A stretch of DNA of 55,300 bases. It comes from an uncultured Methylocystaceae bacterium (GTDB taxonomy: Bacteria; Pseudomonadota; Alphaproteobacteria; Rhizobiales; Beijerinckiaceae). Each line of letters opens with the position of its first letter. Within the stretch, counting starts at the first letter, position 1. A program made the translations under genes and the position numbers. The stretch lies in contig CAIQCB010000050.1 in the NCBI GenBank assembly GCA_903870245.1, positions 1-55,300 on the forward strand, in the 5' to 3' direction. The notes below the pieces were generated by a model. The model was given only the letters and a program-made list of their open reading frames with translations. It was not told where the DNA came from and made no database searches. This document shows positions 16,239 through 30,246 of this stretch, in pieces.

Positions 16239-17066
16239 TCAGTAAAGTGTTACGCCGTTCCTTTCGAGGTCTGCGAAGCTTTTGGCCTCGACAAGATCTT
16301 CCGGTTGCGGACGTTTGTGCGACACGCCGAGAATGTTAATGTCTTGCCCGGGCACCAGCCACTGGGACTCGTTGAAATTATTGCTCCTCGCACGGCGCGA
16401 ACATACCCAGTAGCACCTGTAGCCGCGGCGGCGAAGGTCACTCAGGACAGCCTCGAAATTTTGCGGCGTGTTCGCCTCAGCGAAGATCGCCGGCTGAAAT
16501 TCTTCGATCAATCCACCGGCGCCTTGCAAGACTTTGGTCTCATATCCCTCTGCGTCAATCTTGAGAAAATCGAGACGCGAAATCTTTTGCAAATGAGGAT
16601 CATCGTCGAGACGAAGCAGCAGAACCCGCTCTTTCAGGACTTCGCCAGCATAACCCGCCTCTGCGCTGAAGCCGGAGGCAAGCGAGTAGGCGCCATAATT
16701 CCATGGACGATCGTAAGCGCTCCCCTCGATCTCGATCCAGGAGTTTTCGTCGCCAACGGCGCAGGGTTGCGCCACGACATTTGTCAGATTGTTGAGCGCG
16801 AGATTGGCGCAGAGAATCTGGAAAATGACTCGTTGCGGCTCGTAACAGAACAAGCGGCCCTTTTCGCAGAAACGACCTAACGCCACGGCGTGAGCGCCGA
16901 TATTCGAGCCGACTTCAATCGCAACGCCGTTTTCAGGCAAAAGACGTCGGAAAAATTCGACCTCCCCCTCGCACCACTCGCCGTATAGGTTGATATATTC
17001 GCTGATCATGTCGCCGTGGATAAGCAGCAGTTCGCCCCAGCGGCAGCGTTTGAGATAGGTGCGCAT
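16239..17066 (-). CDS. FkbM family SAM-dependent methyltransferase
   Basis: The product is 275 residues. The FkbM fold is shown by VAIEVGSNIGAHAVALGRFC (SAM-binding glycine loop), CYEPQRVIFQILCANLALN, and LDFLKIDAEGYETKVLQGA. Members O-methylate sugars or polyketides. In proteobacteria they often decorate surface polysaccharides. No glycosyltransferase genes are adjacent, so the target is open. The gene is isolated, with SufE diverging from it and the crotonase converging on it. Its codon choice looks somewhat less GC-biased than its neighbours by eye, which would fit acquisition, but I did not compute it. Confidence 0.85.
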   Translation of the reverse strand: MRTYLKRCRWGELLLIHGDMISEYINLYGEWCEGEVEFFRRLLPENGVAIEVGSNIGAHAVALGRFCEKGRLFCYEPQRVIFQILCANLALNNLTNVVAQPCAVGDENSWIEIEGSAYDRPWNYGAYSLASGFSAEAGYAGEVLKERVLLLRLDDDPHLQKISRLDFLKIDAEGYETKVLQGAGGLIEEFQPAIFAEANTPQNFEAVLSDLRRRGYRCYWVCSRRARSNNFNESQWLVPGQDINILGVSHKRPQPEDLVEAKSFADLERNGVTLY

Positions 17067-17181
17067 GGCGAGTTCAGCCTTTGGGTGAGGGAAGTCGCGA
17101 AAAAGATGCGAGAAAGCCGGCGCGGGTGAGGGTATAGGAGAATGGCGCCCGGCGAGAGCCGGGGCTGGAGAGGATCAGGGC

Positions 17182-17610
17182 GTGATCGGGATCGATGAAA
17201 TCATAGGCAATTTTGACCTGCTGGAGGAGTGGGAGGATCGGTACAGATATCTTATTGAGCTTGGCCGAACGCTGGAGCCCTTGTCGCCGGAGGGGCATTC
17301 CGAGATCAACAAGGTGCGTGGATGCGCCAGTCAGGTGTGGCTGGAGACGACGCACAGCCGTGACGTCGCCGGCGAGCCGACCCTTTCGTTTCGTGGCGAC
17401 AGCGACGCCCACATTGTGCGTGGTCTCGTTGCGTTGGTGCTGGCGCTCTATTCCGGCAGGCCGGCGCGGGAGATCGTCGCGACCGACGCCGCGCCGCTTT
17501 TCGAGAAGATCGGCCTGGCCCAGCATCTGACGCCGCAACGCGCCAATGGTTTGCGCGCCATGGTTGAGCGCATACGGACGGAAGCACGCGCTGCGCTCGG
17601 CGAAGTTTAG
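17182..17610 (+). CDS. sufE: SufE-like cysteine desulfurase activator
   Basis: The product is 142 residues starting at GTG 17182, with AGGA 7 bases upstream. No in-frame ATG fits. The motif NKVRGCASQVWLE contains the conserved cysteine (near residue 48) that accepts sulfane sulfur from SufS and passes it to the SUF iron-sulfur scaffold. The WEDRYRYLIELG segment is family-typical. The gene stands alone here, away from sufBCDS, as is common in alphaproteobacteria. Confidence 0.92.
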   Translation: MIGIDEIIGNFDLLEEWEDRYRYLIELGRTLEPLSPEGHSEINKVRGCASQVWLETTHSRDVAGEPTLSFRGDSDAHIVRGLVALVLALYSGRPAREIVATDAAPLFEKIGLAQHLTPQRANGLRAMVERIRTEARAALGEV

Positions 17611-17929
17611 CTTCTGCGCCAATTTTTGGGCTCCCTATCCCTCTGCAAACTGAATTTAACTTTAAATATAATGACTTACACGCTTCTTTGGCTTGGACGC
17701 AGTTCCGGGGTGCGAACCGGTTTATAGAGCTTTTTGAGGCCAAGCTCCAGTTCGCGGCGGTCCTTGGCGAGATGTCGCTAAAAAATTGAAGACGCCATAC
17801 TGCCATTGCTCGCCCCCGGGGCGAGGCTGAGGGTGTTCGGGGTTTTAAGTTACGCCGAGCGTATTGATTGGATGCCCGGCGGCGACCGAAACGCTCGCCG
17901 GGAGCCCGGGGTTGATCTGGCCGCGCGTT
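17611..17929. other. Intergenic stretch, no supported gene
   Basis: Nothing recognisable. One short minus-strand frame near 17690-17785 (about 29 codons, RHLAKDRRELELGLKKLYKP) is protein-like but has a stop immediately upstream and no start codon. It could be a fragment of a lost gene. Confidence 0.4.
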
Positions 17930-18793
17930 TTATCGCCGCGGCCGATAGGACTCGTCGCCCCAGTGTCGCAGGCCACGCGATCTTTCCGGCCCCTTTGCGA
18001 CGCTTGCGATGCCGTAATGCGCGGCGAGACGGTCCAGGGCGATGCGCAGCGCCACCTTGCCCGAACGCGCCGGCCAGCCGCGTTCGCGCTCCACCGTCTC
18101 CAATCCCTTGAGGTAGCCGCAGACGTCGGTGAGCAAATCGCCGAGTTCGCCGCCCAGGGAGTCGTAGGCGCGGGTCAACCTCTTGCGGGCGTCGATGGCG
18201 AGGTCCGAGATGACGAGTCCGGCGCCGGCGTCGTGTCGGCTGGCCGCCATTGAAGCGTCCCAATTCGCCGTCACGCGCTGGAGGAGCTGCGCCTGTTCGA
18301 TGTCGCGCCGGAAACGCTCGCCGGACTCGATCTGCGCCGGGGTCAGAAAAGGCTTGCCGTCTACGCCTTTACGGCGCGCCAGCCACGCTAGCGGACTTTC
18401 CGACTCATTAATCAGAACCGCCGGCGCGGCTCGCGTTGGCGCCTGGCGCGAGATTTCGTCGTGCTGAGCACGAAAACCGTCGAGTTCGGCCCATTGTTCC
18501 GCTGCGTCGCGACGCAGAAAAGCGCGACCGGCGTCGGTGAGACGCAGCAGCTTTTCGCCACTCTCAAGCGACCATGCGGCGAGGCCTTCGGAGACAGCCT
18601 GCATCGCGACGTTAGCGGGTAGAGTTGCGCGCACGATGGTGACGCCGCGCGAGGCTGCGCAGACAACAATATTTGCGGGATCCAGCGCCCCAGGCGCAGC
18701 GCGCGCATCCCTGGGCTCCAGCGCCGTCAGCAAGCGACGCAGCAACCGTTCCGAAGAGTCGCGTTTGGCCCGGGTCGAGTGAGGCGTTTTCAT
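17930..18793 (-). CDS. DUF6456 domain-containing protein
   Basis: The product is 287 residues. The C-terminal third (RLTRAYDSLGGELGDLLTDV, then CGYLKGLETVERERGWPARS and ALDRLAAHYG) matches the compact helical domain catalogued as DUF6456, found mainly in Hyphomicrobiales. The N-terminal half contains a winged-helix-like stretch (EGLAAWSLESGEKLLRLTDA), and the layout suggests a DNA-binding or replication-related regulator. Its ATG overlaps the stop codon of the DnaA-domain gene upstream (ATGA at 18790-18793), so the two are translationally coupled and may act together. Molecular role is unknown. Confidence 0.75.
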   Translation of the reverse strand: MKTPHSTRAKRDSSERLLRRLLTALEPRDARAAPGALDPANIVVCAASRGVTIVRATLPANVAMQAVSEGLAAWSLESGEKLLRLTDAGRAFLRRDAAEQWAELDGFRAQHDEISRQAPTRAAPAVLINESESPLAWLARRKGVDGKPFLTPAQIESGERFRRDIEQAQLLQRVTANWDASMAASRHDAGAGLVISDLAIDARKRLTRAYDSLGGELGDLLTDVCGYLKGLETVERERGWPARSGKVALRIALDRLAAHYGIASVAKGPERSRGLRHWGDESYRPRR

Positions 18794-19176
18794 CGCGCCG
18801 CTCCACGCTTTTTCGTCGCGACGGCCAGCGCCAGAGCCAAATCCCGATGCGCGACCAGCGCTCGTTCCAAAATTGTCGCGCCGAAATCGAAAACCGGATC
18901 GTCGCGCATGTCTTCAATGCGGGCGCAGGCATGGCGCACCGTCGCTCGATCGCGACCGAAAAGCCTGGCGCATGCCGATAGACTCTCTCCCAGCGCGACA
19001 TGGTGGAGATAGACGGCGAATTGCCGGGCTCTTGCGATCGCGGCGCAGCGGGTCGGCGTCGCGATGTCGGAGATGGTCGCGCCGAAGACAGCCGCAGCGG
19101 CGGCGGCCGTTAATCCGGGAATGGCGTCTTGGGCGGGGACGCCGGGTTTTCTGGGGGAGGATAGGAGCGCGGACAT
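18790..19176 (-). CDS. DnaA domain IV-like DNA-binding protein
   Basis: The product is 128 residues. The core (ARARQFAVYLHHVALGESLS ... LFGRDRATVRHACARIEDMR) is the helix-turn-helix domain IV of the replication initiator DnaA, including a close match to the GRDHTTVLHA signature. The ATPase and oligomerisation domains are absent. It should bind DnaA-box-like DNA without initiating replication, perhaps as a competitor or transcription factor. GGAG lies 8 bases before the ATG. A near-consensus DnaA box lies in the divergent promoter region 70 bases upstream. It is translationally coupled to the DUF6456 gene. Confidence 0.8.
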   Translation of the reverse strand: MSALLSSPRKPGVPAQDAIPGLTAAAAAAVFGATISDIATPTRCAAIARARQFAVYLHHVALGESLSACARLFGRDRATVRHACARIEDMRDDPVFDFGATILERALVAHRDLALALAVATKKRGAAR

Positions 19177-19245
19177 GACAAAACTCCGGTTGCAGGAATG
19201 TCAACGCTAATACGGAAATAAATCCCATTCAACCGGCAAAAATAC

Positions 19246-19254
19246 TTATCCTCA
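19246..19254 (+). promoter_or_regulatory. Near-consensus DnaA box
   Basis: TTATCCTCA differs from the DnaA box TTATCCACA at one base. It lies in the 133-base divergent region between the DnaA-domain-IV gene (start 19176) and the gene at 19310. A role in regulating one or both genes is inference. Confidence 0.4.
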
Positions 19255-19309
19255 GGGTCCAATGCGCGCCGAGAGTGCTGTGTCGCTCAAACCGGACCGG
19301 AAGGATGAC

Positions 19310-19669
19310 ATGACCCAGGCCAATCCTCGCGCGCTTCGCGAACCTGCCAAATCCGCCCTGAACACCGCCATTGATGCAAGTCTTTCCGGATATAACCGTC
19401 GTCTCGCGCTCTCTCGTTTGCCGCGTCTATCCATCGAAACCATCCTGGACGAAACCGAGGACGCCGCCAAACGGGTGGTTCAGGAGATTGAGCGCGCATT
19501 GCGCCGCGAGCGCGCCCGCGCCGGGCATTGGACCTACGATCTGAATCGTCATATCGCCTTGCATGTGGCGCATCGCGCCGAGACGGCCCGACTTGCGCAA
19601 CTGCGCGCCCGTGACGCTACGGCGCGCGCTTTTCAGACACTCAAGCTTTGCATAAACTCGCCTGAGTGA
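19310..19669 (+). CDS. Hypothetical cytosolic protein
   Basis: The product is 119 residues from ATG 19310, preceded by GGAAGG at a good distance. An alternative ATG at 19262 adds 16 residues and has a poorer site. The protein is strongly helical and charged (ETILDETEDAAKRVVQEIER, RRERARAGHWTYDLNRHIAL), with no signal peptide or membrane helix. It diverges from the DnaA-domain gene and precedes another hypothetical gene by 25 bases. No family is recognised. Confidence 0.65.
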   Translation: MTQANPRALREPAKSALNTAIDASLSGYNRRLALSRLPRLSIETILDETEDAAKRVVQEIERALRRERARAGHWTYDLNRHIALHVAHRAETARLAQLRARDATARAFQTLKLCINSPE

Positions 19670-19694
19670 AAAATTCGCCAAGCGGTGCGACTAA

Positions 19695-20492
19695 ATGTTC
19701 CTGGAAAAATTGCTCACTCTGGCCGCCGGTCTGTTTCTTTCGCTCTGGCTCGGCGTTGGGCTCGTTCAAACCTATACGCTTCAGCGCTCTCCCTTCGCCG
19801 CCGCCGGTCTTCGCGGCCTCGACAAGGGCGCGGCGCGTCAGGAAATCGAAACATTGATCGCCGCGACGCCGGATTACGCGCGTTATTTTGCGCGACTGCG
19901 AGAGACCTTCACGAGCGATTATGAGCAGATCCTCGACGATTTTGCAGCGCGCTACGCTAAAAACCGTCAGAAACAATCTGTCGATTATTACCTGACCGAA
20001 ACAATGCGTCGCTTGAGACAGAGCCGCGGCGTCCTCGCCGCCAAAGCCGACAAGGAGCCGCTGACGCAGGTTTTTATCGGTCAACTGGAGGTTCTGCGCG
20101 CGCTGGGGCAGGAGGATAAAAAAACCTGCGTTGCGTTTTTGTATGGGGCGACCGATCTTGATTTCCAGAATTTCGCCGAGAAGCGTCGCATGCTGGTGTC
20201 GGACATGGCGCTCGCCGCGCTGGAGGCGATGGTCAGCGGTGCGCAACGGCAGATCGAACGAGAGCAACCGACATCGACGGATTTCCGGGTGCTGGAAGTG
20301 GCGCTCGCTGATCATGGACTGGGGCGCCAGGAAATCGATGCGCTGGTCGACGGCAAAATGACCGACCCGCCTCTCGACGATGCGCGTATGTGCGCCGCTG
20401 GCCAGACCTATCTGGAAGTGTTGCGCACCTTGCCCGAGGCGGCGCGTCTGCGAATCATGGCGCTGTCAGTGCAATTGATGGCGAAGAGTTAG
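19695..20492 (+). CDS. Hypothetical membrane-anchored protein
   Basis: The product is 265 residues. One N-terminal membrane helix (LLTLAAGLFLSLWLGVGLVQ) is followed by a soluble, mostly helical domain with two cysteines (KKTCVAFLYG, ARMCAAGQTYLEVL). The single anchor with a probably periplasmic helical domain resembles many uncharacterised alphaproteobacterial envelope proteins. It follows the gene at 19310 by 25 bases and is likely in one transcript with it. Its start has only a weak ribosome binding site, consistent with translational coupling. No family is recognised. Confidence 0.65.
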   Translation: MFLEKLLTLAAGLFLSLWLGVGLVQTYTLQRSPFAAAGLRGLDKGAARQEIETLIAATPDYARYFARLRETFTSDYEQILDDFAARYAKNRQKQSVDYYLTETMRRLRQSRGVLAAKADKEPLTQVFIGQLEVLRALGQEDKKTCVAFLYGATDLDFQNFAEKRRMLVSDMALAALEAMVSGAQRQIEREQPTSTDFRVLEVALADHGLGRQEIDALVDGKMTDPPLDDARMCAAGQTYLEVLRTLPEAARLRIMALSVQLMAKS

Positions 20493-21170
20493 AATTTTTG
20501 GAGCAATTAACAAATTGGAATAAATCAGTCTAATAACGTCATTGATAAAGGACATTCAATTATGAAAATAATAAAATTATGCACTATACTTCAATTAATT
20601 ATCTTATATGGCGATTATCAGTCGTCATATATCTAATTTCAAAACAAAACTTAACCCGCTGAGTTTTGCGGGAGCCGCAAGATTTGTATCATGCTACAAA
20701 AGCAATCTATTCAATGTTTTCAGCAGATCTTTAAGGTAATTTGGCCGTAGTCGGCAAAAATCAAAGTCATTATCGCTTTTGGACTTGTTGTGGCATTAAT
20801 GGAAATAATAATGCCGATGTTCACTTGAATTGATGCAAATATTTATGGAGGAGAAATAATTATCGAGATTGTAAGAAGAGATATTTAGCCAGCAACTACT
20901 CTCGCTTGGTAAAATTCTATTGCTTGGCAAAGCTACATGAAGACAGCCTAAAAAATAACAAACACACTGCGAATTTGTTAAAATTACATGAGGCGATGGT
21001 TCGGGCGTATATGTGCATATATCAAAACTATGAATTTATGCCCATTACAGCTTGTGACTTTTCTAATCACGCAAAATGATGAGTGTCCAAGAAAAATTCA
21101 TGGGTAGTTTGTGTAACCAATGTAATTGAACAAATCTTAGAAATAATCAGCTATCTCATAAATTTCATAA
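20493..21170. other. AT-rich gene-free island
   Basis: About 680 bases are conspicuously AT-rich compared with everything around them, with stops in all frames. No open frame reaches 60 codons, and I see no tRNA, terminator or obvious inverted repeat. It lies between a hypothetical gene and the 3' end of yidD. It may be decayed foreign DNA or a structural or regulatory spacer. Confidence 0.6.
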
Positions 21171-21485
21171 CTAGATTTCATCTGTTTCTTCGCAAATGAA
21201 TGGCCCGCGCCAGCGGGCGTAGCGCCAGGGCGTCAATGGGCTGGCGTCGGGGCGTAACATTTCCGGCACAGGATCGAACCCCTCGCCGCCGCCTGGCCGG
21301 CAGCGGCAGACGCGCGCGACGCCCATCCAGCCGCCAGCCCACAGGCCATGACGTCGGATCGCTTCGTCGGCGTATTCAGAGCAGGTTGGCGCGTAGCGGC
21401 ACGCCCGCCCGGCGATGGCCGAGAAACTCACGCGATAGAGAAAGATCAAACCCCGCGCGGCGCGGGAGACAAGACTTTCGTTCAT
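21171..21485 (-). CDS. yidD: Membrane protein insertion efficiency factor YidD
   Basis: The product is 104 residues. The signature RYAPTCSEYADEAIRRHG and the following GWMGVARVCRCRPGGGEGFDPVP are diagnostic of YidD, a small amphipathic inner-membrane-associated protein that helps YidC insert membrane proteins. It is normally near rnpA-yidC. Here it sits 68 bases behind rpoC, beyond a terminator, so it probably has its own promoter or relies on read-through. Confidence 0.93.
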   Translation of the reverse strand: MNESLVSRAARGLIFLYRVSFSAIAGRACRYAPTCSEYADEAIRRHGLWAGGWMGVARVCRCRPGGGEGFDPVPEMLRPDASPLTPWRYARWRGPFICEETDEI

Positions 21486-21500
21486 GTTATTCCCACTAAA

Positions 21501-21530
21501 GCAAAAGGCCGCCCGTTGCGGGGCGGCCTT
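21501..21530 (-). terminator. Intrinsic terminator of rpoC
   Basis: AAGGCCGCCC (21505-21514) pairs perfectly with GGGCGGCCTT (21521-21530) around a 6-base loop. The minus strand continues TTTTGCTTT. It is placed 24 bases after the rpoC stop codon. Confidence 0.85.
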
Positions 21531-21553
21531 GAAGAGTGATGCGGAGCGTCGGC

Positions 21554-25729
<4,176 letters not shown>

Positions 25730-25800
25730 CTTTTTCTCCTGGCGCGTGACGGAAGCGGGCTCTCCGCGGGAGTCACGCCTTAAAAATCTGTTCGCTCATA

Positions 25801-25909
25801 CCTTATCCCGCCTGCGCGAGAAGGAGTCGCGCGAGTGGCGACGGATAAGGGCCGCGCTCAACCCGACCCCGCTAGGCGGGGCCACCCTCTCCCGCAAGCG
25901 GGAAAGGGG
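25801..25909. repeat. Three consecutive hairpins in the rpoB-rpoC spacer (REP-like)
   Basis: CCTTATCC (25801-25808) pairs with GGATAAGG (25843-25850). Nested inside are CGCC/GGCG and GCGCGA/TCGCGC. A second stem is CCCCGC/GCGGGG (25867-25881). A third is CCCTCTCCCGC/GCGGGAAAGGGG (25885-25909). The last resembles intergenic palindromes that recur in alphaproteobacterial genomes. It lies inside the rpoBC transcript and may affect mRNA processing or the beta:beta' ratio. Confidence 0.65.
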
Positions 25910-25917
25910 CTTGTTTT

Positions 25918-28900
25918 CTACTCAGCCGCCTCCGCCGTCGGAGCGGGCTCCTCTTCTTCTTCCGGCTCAGCGTTGGTCAGTTCGACATTGAGCGCCAGCG
26001 ACCGCATTTCCTTGATAAGAACGTTGAAGCTCTCCGGAATGCCGGACTCAAAGGTGTCGTCGCCGCGCACGATCGACTCGTAAACCTTGGTGCGGCCGGC
26101 GACGTCGTCCGACTTCACGGTCAGCATTTCCTGCAAGGTGTAAGCGGCGCCATAGGCTTCGAGCGCCCAGACCTCCATTTCGCCGAAGCGCTGACCGCCG
26201 AACTGCGCCTTGCCGCCGAGGGGCTGTTGGGTCACGAGAGAGTAGGGGCCAATCGAACGGGCGTGGATCTTGTCGTCCACAAGGTGATGCAGCTTCAGCA
26301 TGTAGATGTAGCCGACCGTAACCTTGCGGTCGAAGGCTTCCCCGGTGCGGCCGTCGAACAATGTCACCTGGCCCGAGCGGTCAAGACCGGCGCGAGTCAG
26401 CATCTCGACGATGTCCTTTTCGCGCGCGCCGTCGAAGACGGGCGTTGCGATTGGCACGCCGCGCTTGAGGTCCTTGCCGATTTCGACAATCGTCTTCTCG
26501 TCGAGTTTCGCCAATTCCTCGTCAGGGCCATAGATGTCGACAAGCGCTTTGCGGAGCGGCTTGATGTCCCTTGTGCGAAGATAGGCGTCGACTGTCTGGC
26601 CAACCTGCTTGCCGAGACCGGCGCAGGCCCAACCGAGATGAGTTTCAAGAATTTGGCCGACATTCATCCGGCTCGGCACGCCGAGTGGATTGAGCACGAT
26701 ATCGACAGGCGTGCCGTCCTCAAGGAAAGGCATGTCCTCCTGCGGCACGATGCGCGACACGACGCCCTTGTTGCCGTGACGGCCAGCCATTTTATCGCCG
26801 GGCTGTATCTTGCGTTTCACGGCGACGAAGACCTTGACCATCTTCATCACGCCGGGCGGCAGCTCGTCGCCCCGCTGTAGTTTTTCAACCTTGTCGAGGA
26901 AGCGGTTTTCGAGGCCCTTTTTCGACTCATCATATTGCTTGCGCACGGCCTCGATTGAGGCCATCAGCGCGTCATCTTCGATAACGAAGGTCCACCACTG
27001 CGATCGCGGATATTCCTCAAGAATTTCCTGCGTCAGGGTTTCCCCTTTCTTGAAGCTCTTGGGGCCGGCGATGGCCTTTTTGCCGACCAGCGTTTCCGAA
27101 ATACGGGTGTAGACGTTGCGGTCGAGGATCGCGAGTTCGTCGTCACGGTCCTTGGCCAGACGCTCGATTTCCTCGCGTTCGATCGCCTGTGCGCGCTCAT
27201 CCTTCTCGACGCCGTGTCGGTTGAACACGCGCACTTCGACGATCGTGCCCTGCACGCCGGGCGGCACGCGCAACGAAGTGTCGCGCACATCCGAGGCCTT
27301 TTCGCCGAAGATGGCGCGCAGCAGCTTTTCTTCCGGGGTCATCGGGCTTTCGCCCTTCGGGGTAATCTTGCCGACCAGAATGTCGCCCGCCTGCACCTCG
27401 GCGCCGATGTAGACGATGCCGGCTTCGTCCAGATTCTTCAGCGTTTCTTCCGACACGTTGGGAATGTCGCGCGTGATTTCTTCTGGTCCGAGTTTGGTGT
27501 CGCGCGCCATCACCTCGAATTCGTCGATATGGATCGACGTGAAGACGTCATCCTTGACGATACGTTCGTTGAGAAGGATCGAGTCCTCGAAGTTGTAGCC
27601 GTTCCACGGCATGAAGGCGACGAGAACGTTGCGGCCAAGCGCCAGATCTCCCAGATCCGTCGATGGCCCGTCGGCGATGATGTCGCCTTTCTGCACCAGA
27701 TCGCCAACCCGCACGAGCGGCTTTTGATTGATGCAGGTCGACTGGTTCGAACGCTGGTATTTCATCAGACGGTAGATGTCGACGCCGGGTTTCGCAGGGT
27801 CCTGCTCTTCCGTAGCGCGGACAACGATACGCGTTGCGTCGATCTGGTCGATGACGCCGGTGCGGCGGGCAGCGATGGCGGCGCCGGAATCGCGGGCGAC
27901 AATCGGCTCCATGCCGGTGCCGACCAGCGGCGCGTCCGCCTTGACGAGCGGAACAGCCTGACGCTGCATGTTCGAGCCCATCAGCGCGCGGTTCGCGTCG
28001 TCGTTTTCAAGAAATGGGATCAGCGCTGCGGCGACCGACACGAGCTGCTTGGGCGACACGTCCATGGCGTCGACCTTCTCGCGCGGTACGAGCATCACGT
28101 CGCCGGCGTGACGACATAGAACGAGATCTTCTGTGAGCTTGCCATCCTTGTCGACAGGCGCATTGGCCTGCGCAACATGGTATTTTGCTTCCTCCATCGC
28201 GGAGAGATAGGCGACCTCGCCCGTTACCTTACCGTCGCGAACGCGTCGATAGGGCGATTCGATGAAGCCGTATTTGTTAACGCGTGCGAAGGTTGCAAGC
28301 GAATTGATCAGGCCGATGTTCGGGCCTTCCGGCGTTTCGATCGGACAGATGCGGCCGTAATGGGTGGGATGGACGTCTCGCACCTCGAAGCCGGCGCGTT
28401 CGCGCGTCAGACCGCCCGGACCCAGCGCCGAAAGGCGGCGCTTGTGGGTGATTTCAGACAGTGGATTGGTCTGATCCATGAACTGCGATAATTGCGAGGA
28501 GCCGAAGAACTCGCGCACTGCCGCCGCGGCCGGTTTGGCGTTGATCAGATCCTGCGGCATCACCGTGTCGATATCGACCGACGACATGCGCTCCTTGATT
28601 GCGCGCTCCATCCGCAGCAGTCCAAGACGATACTGATTTTCCATCAGTTCGCCGACGGAGCGCACGCGGCGGTTGCCAAGATGATCGATGTCGTCGATTT
28701 CGCCCCGGCCGTCGCGAAGATCGACCAGCGCCTTCACCACGGCGAGAATATCCTCGCGACGCAGCGTCCGCACCGTGTCCTCCGCGTCGAGATCGAGGCG
28801 CATATTCATTTTCACGCGGCCGACCGCCGAGAGATCGTAGCGCTCGGCGTCGAAGAACAGCGAGTGGAACATCGCCTCGGCGGTATCCATCGTCGGCGGT

Positions 28901-30069
28901 TCGCCCGGACGCATAACGCGATAGATGTCAAACAGCGCTTCCTCACGGTTGCTGTTCTTGTCAACCGCCAGAGTATTTCGGATGTAAGGACCGATGTTGA
29001 TGTGATCGATGTCGAGGATGGGCAGTTCGTCGAAACCCTTTTCGATCAGCAGCGGCAAAGTCTTTACGGTGATTTCATCGCCTGCTTCGGCGAAGATTTC
29101 GCCAGTGCCGGGATCGAAGAGATCCTGCGCGAGATACTGGCCGTAGAGATCCTCGGGCGGGACACGGATCGCTTTGACGCCTTTCTCGGCAAGCTGACGA
29201 GCGGCGCGTACGGCGAGCTTCTTACCAGCCTCCAGAATCACCTTGCCGGTGTCGGCGTCGATCATGTCGGCGACAGCCTTGACGCCCTTGATGCGTTCGG
29301 CGTCGAATGGCATCCGCCAGTTTTCGCCATCGGCGGCGTATGTGATCGTCTTGTAGAAGGTCGAGAGAATTTCCTCGCCGTCGAGCCCCAGCGCATATAG
29401 CAGCGAGGTCACCGGGATCTTGCGTCGGCGGTCGATGCGCGCGTAGACGATATCCTTGGCGTCGAACTCTATGTCTAGCCAGGAGCCGCGATAGGGGATG
29501 ATGCGGGCTGCGAAGAGCAGCTTGCCGGATGAATGACTTTTGCCCTTGTCGTGATCGAAGAACACGCCGGGCGAACGATGCATCTGCGAAACGATGACGC
29601 GTTCAGTGCCGTTCACGATAAAGGTGCCGTTAGACGTCATGAACGGCATATCGCCCATGTAGACGTCCTGCTCCTTGATATCCTTTACCGACTTCGCCTG
29701 CGTGTCGGGATCGACATCGAATACGATCAGACGCAGCGTCACCTTTAGCGGCGCGGCGAACGTCATGCCGCGCTGACGGCATTCGTCGACGTCGTATTTC
29801 GGCGCTTCGAACTCGTAGCGAACGAATTCGAGGAGAGAAACCTGCGAGAAATCGGAAATCGGAAATACGGATTTGAAAACGGATTGCAGACCTTCGTCGG
29901 GGCGCCCGCCTTTCGGCTCGTCGACGAGAAGGAATTGATCGTAGGAGGCCTTTTGCACCTCGATCAGATTGGGCATCACCGCAGCCTCGCGGATATGACC
30001 AAAAAATTTGCGGATACGCTTGCGACCGGTAAACTTTCGCGCCGATGTTTGGGTCATCGTCTCAGCCAT
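25918..30069 (-). CDS. rpoB: DNA-directed RNA polymerase subunit beta
   Basis: The product is 1383 residues. The rifampicin-pocket cluster [20 protein letters not shown] ... [14 protein letters not shown] is present with wild-type-looking residues. The conserved blocks [10 protein letters not shown] and [20 protein letters not shown] are also there. It forms the catalytic core with beta' and belongs to the rplJL-rpoBC transcript. The ATG at 30069 is followed by a Thr/Lys-rich leader ([20 protein letters not shown]) typical of alphaproteobacteria. The preceding 177-base gap holds hairpins that may act as an attenuator. Confidence 0.98.
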   Translation of the reverse strand: MAETMTQTSARKFTGRKRIRKFFGHIREAAVMPNLIEVQKASYDQFLLVDEPKGGRPDEGLQSVFKSVFPISDFSQVSLLEFVRYEFEAPKYDVDECRQRGMTFAAPLKVTLRLIVFDVDPDTQAKSVKDIKEQDVYMGDMPFMTSNGTFIVNGTERVIVSQMHRSPGVFFDHDKGKSHSSGKLLFAARIIPYRGSWLDIEFDAKDIVYARIDRRRKIPVTSLLYALGLDGEEILSTFYKTITYAADGENWRMPFDAERIKGVKAVADMIDADTGKVILEAGKKLAVRAARQLAEKGVKAIRVPPEDLYGQYLAQDLFDPGTGEIFAEAGDEITVKTLPLLIEKGFDELPILDIDHINIGPYIRNTLAVDKNSNREEALFDIYRVMRPGEPPTMDTAEAMFHSLFFDAERYDLSAVGRVKMNMRLDLDAEDTVRTLRREDILAVVKALVDLRDGRGEIDDIDHLGNRRVRSVGELMENQYRLGLLRMERAIKERMSSVDIDTVMPQDLINAKPAAAAVREFFGSSQLSQFMDQTNPLSEITHKRRLSALGPGGLTRERAGFEVRDVHPTHYGRICPIETPEGPNIGLINSLATFARVNKYGFIESPYRRVRDGKVTGEVAYLSAMEEAKYHVAQANAPVDKDGKLTEDLVLCRHAGDVMLVPREKVDAMDVSPKQLVSVAAALIPFLENDDANRALMGSNMQRQAVPLVKADAPLVGTGMEPIVARDSGAAIAARRTGVIDQIDATRIVVRATEEQDPAKPGVDIYRLMKYQRSNQSTCINQKPLVRVGDLVQKGDIIADGPSTDLGDLALGRNVLVAFMPWNGYNFEDSILLNERIVKDDVFTSIHIDEFEVMARDTKLGPEEITRDIPNVSEETLKNLDEAGIVYIGAEVQAGDILVGKITPKGESPMTPEEKLLRAIFGEKASDVRDTSLRVPPGVQGTIVEVRVFNRHGVEKDERAQAIEREEIERLAKDRDDELAILDRNVYTRISETLVGKKAIAGPKSFKKGETLTQEILEEYPRSQWWTFVIEDDALMASIEAVRKQYDESKKGLENRFLDKVEKLQRGDELPPGVMKMVKVFVAVKRKIQPGDKMAGRHGNKGVVSRIVPQEDMPFLEDGTPVDIVLNPLGVPSRMNVGQILETHLGWACAGLGKQVGQTVDAYLRTRDIKPLRKALVDIYGPDEELAKLDEKTIVEIGKDLKRGVPIATPVFDGAREKDIVEMLTRAGLDRSGQVTLFDGRTGEAFDRKVTVGYIYMLKLHHLVDDKIHARSIGPYSLVTQQPLGGKAQFGGQRFGEMEVWALEAYGAAYTLQEMLTVKSDDVAGRTKVYESIVRGDDTFESGIPESFNVLIKEMRSLALNVELTNAEPEEEEEPAPTAEAAE

Positions 30070-30185
30070 GTCGCTTTTCCAGCCTCTTCTTCGTAAGGGT
30101 CAACGGCTCGCCTTGAGCCGTCCGTCACCCTGTTGGCGCCTGTTTCGGCATGTCGCCTTTGCGCCCCCTCCCAACCGCGCGCGGC

Positions 30186-30239
30186 CCCGGCGCAGAGCCG
30201 GGACCACGTGTTTTCAATCTCATGCCGCCTAAAGGCGGC
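30186..30239 (-). promoter_or_regulatory. Hairpins in the rplL-rpoB spacer (possible attenuator or processing site)
   Basis: GCCGCC (30224-30229) pairs with GGCGGC (30234-30239) just 8 bases after the rplL stop. A second stem (CCCGGC/GCCGGG) lies at about 30187-30202. No T tract follows. In E. coli the same spacer holds an attenuator and an RNase III site that set the L7/L12-to-beta ratio; equivalence here is inference. Confidence 0.45.
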
Positions 30240-30246
30240 TGAGAAC

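Noticed and set aside
17690-17785. A 29-codon protein-like minus-strand stretch
   Set aside because: It is bounded by a stop on the upstream side with no start codon; at best a gene fragment.
19246-19254. The DnaA-box-like site as a replication origin
   Set aside because: It is a single box with one mismatch; no cluster of boxes and no AT-rich unwinding element accompany it.
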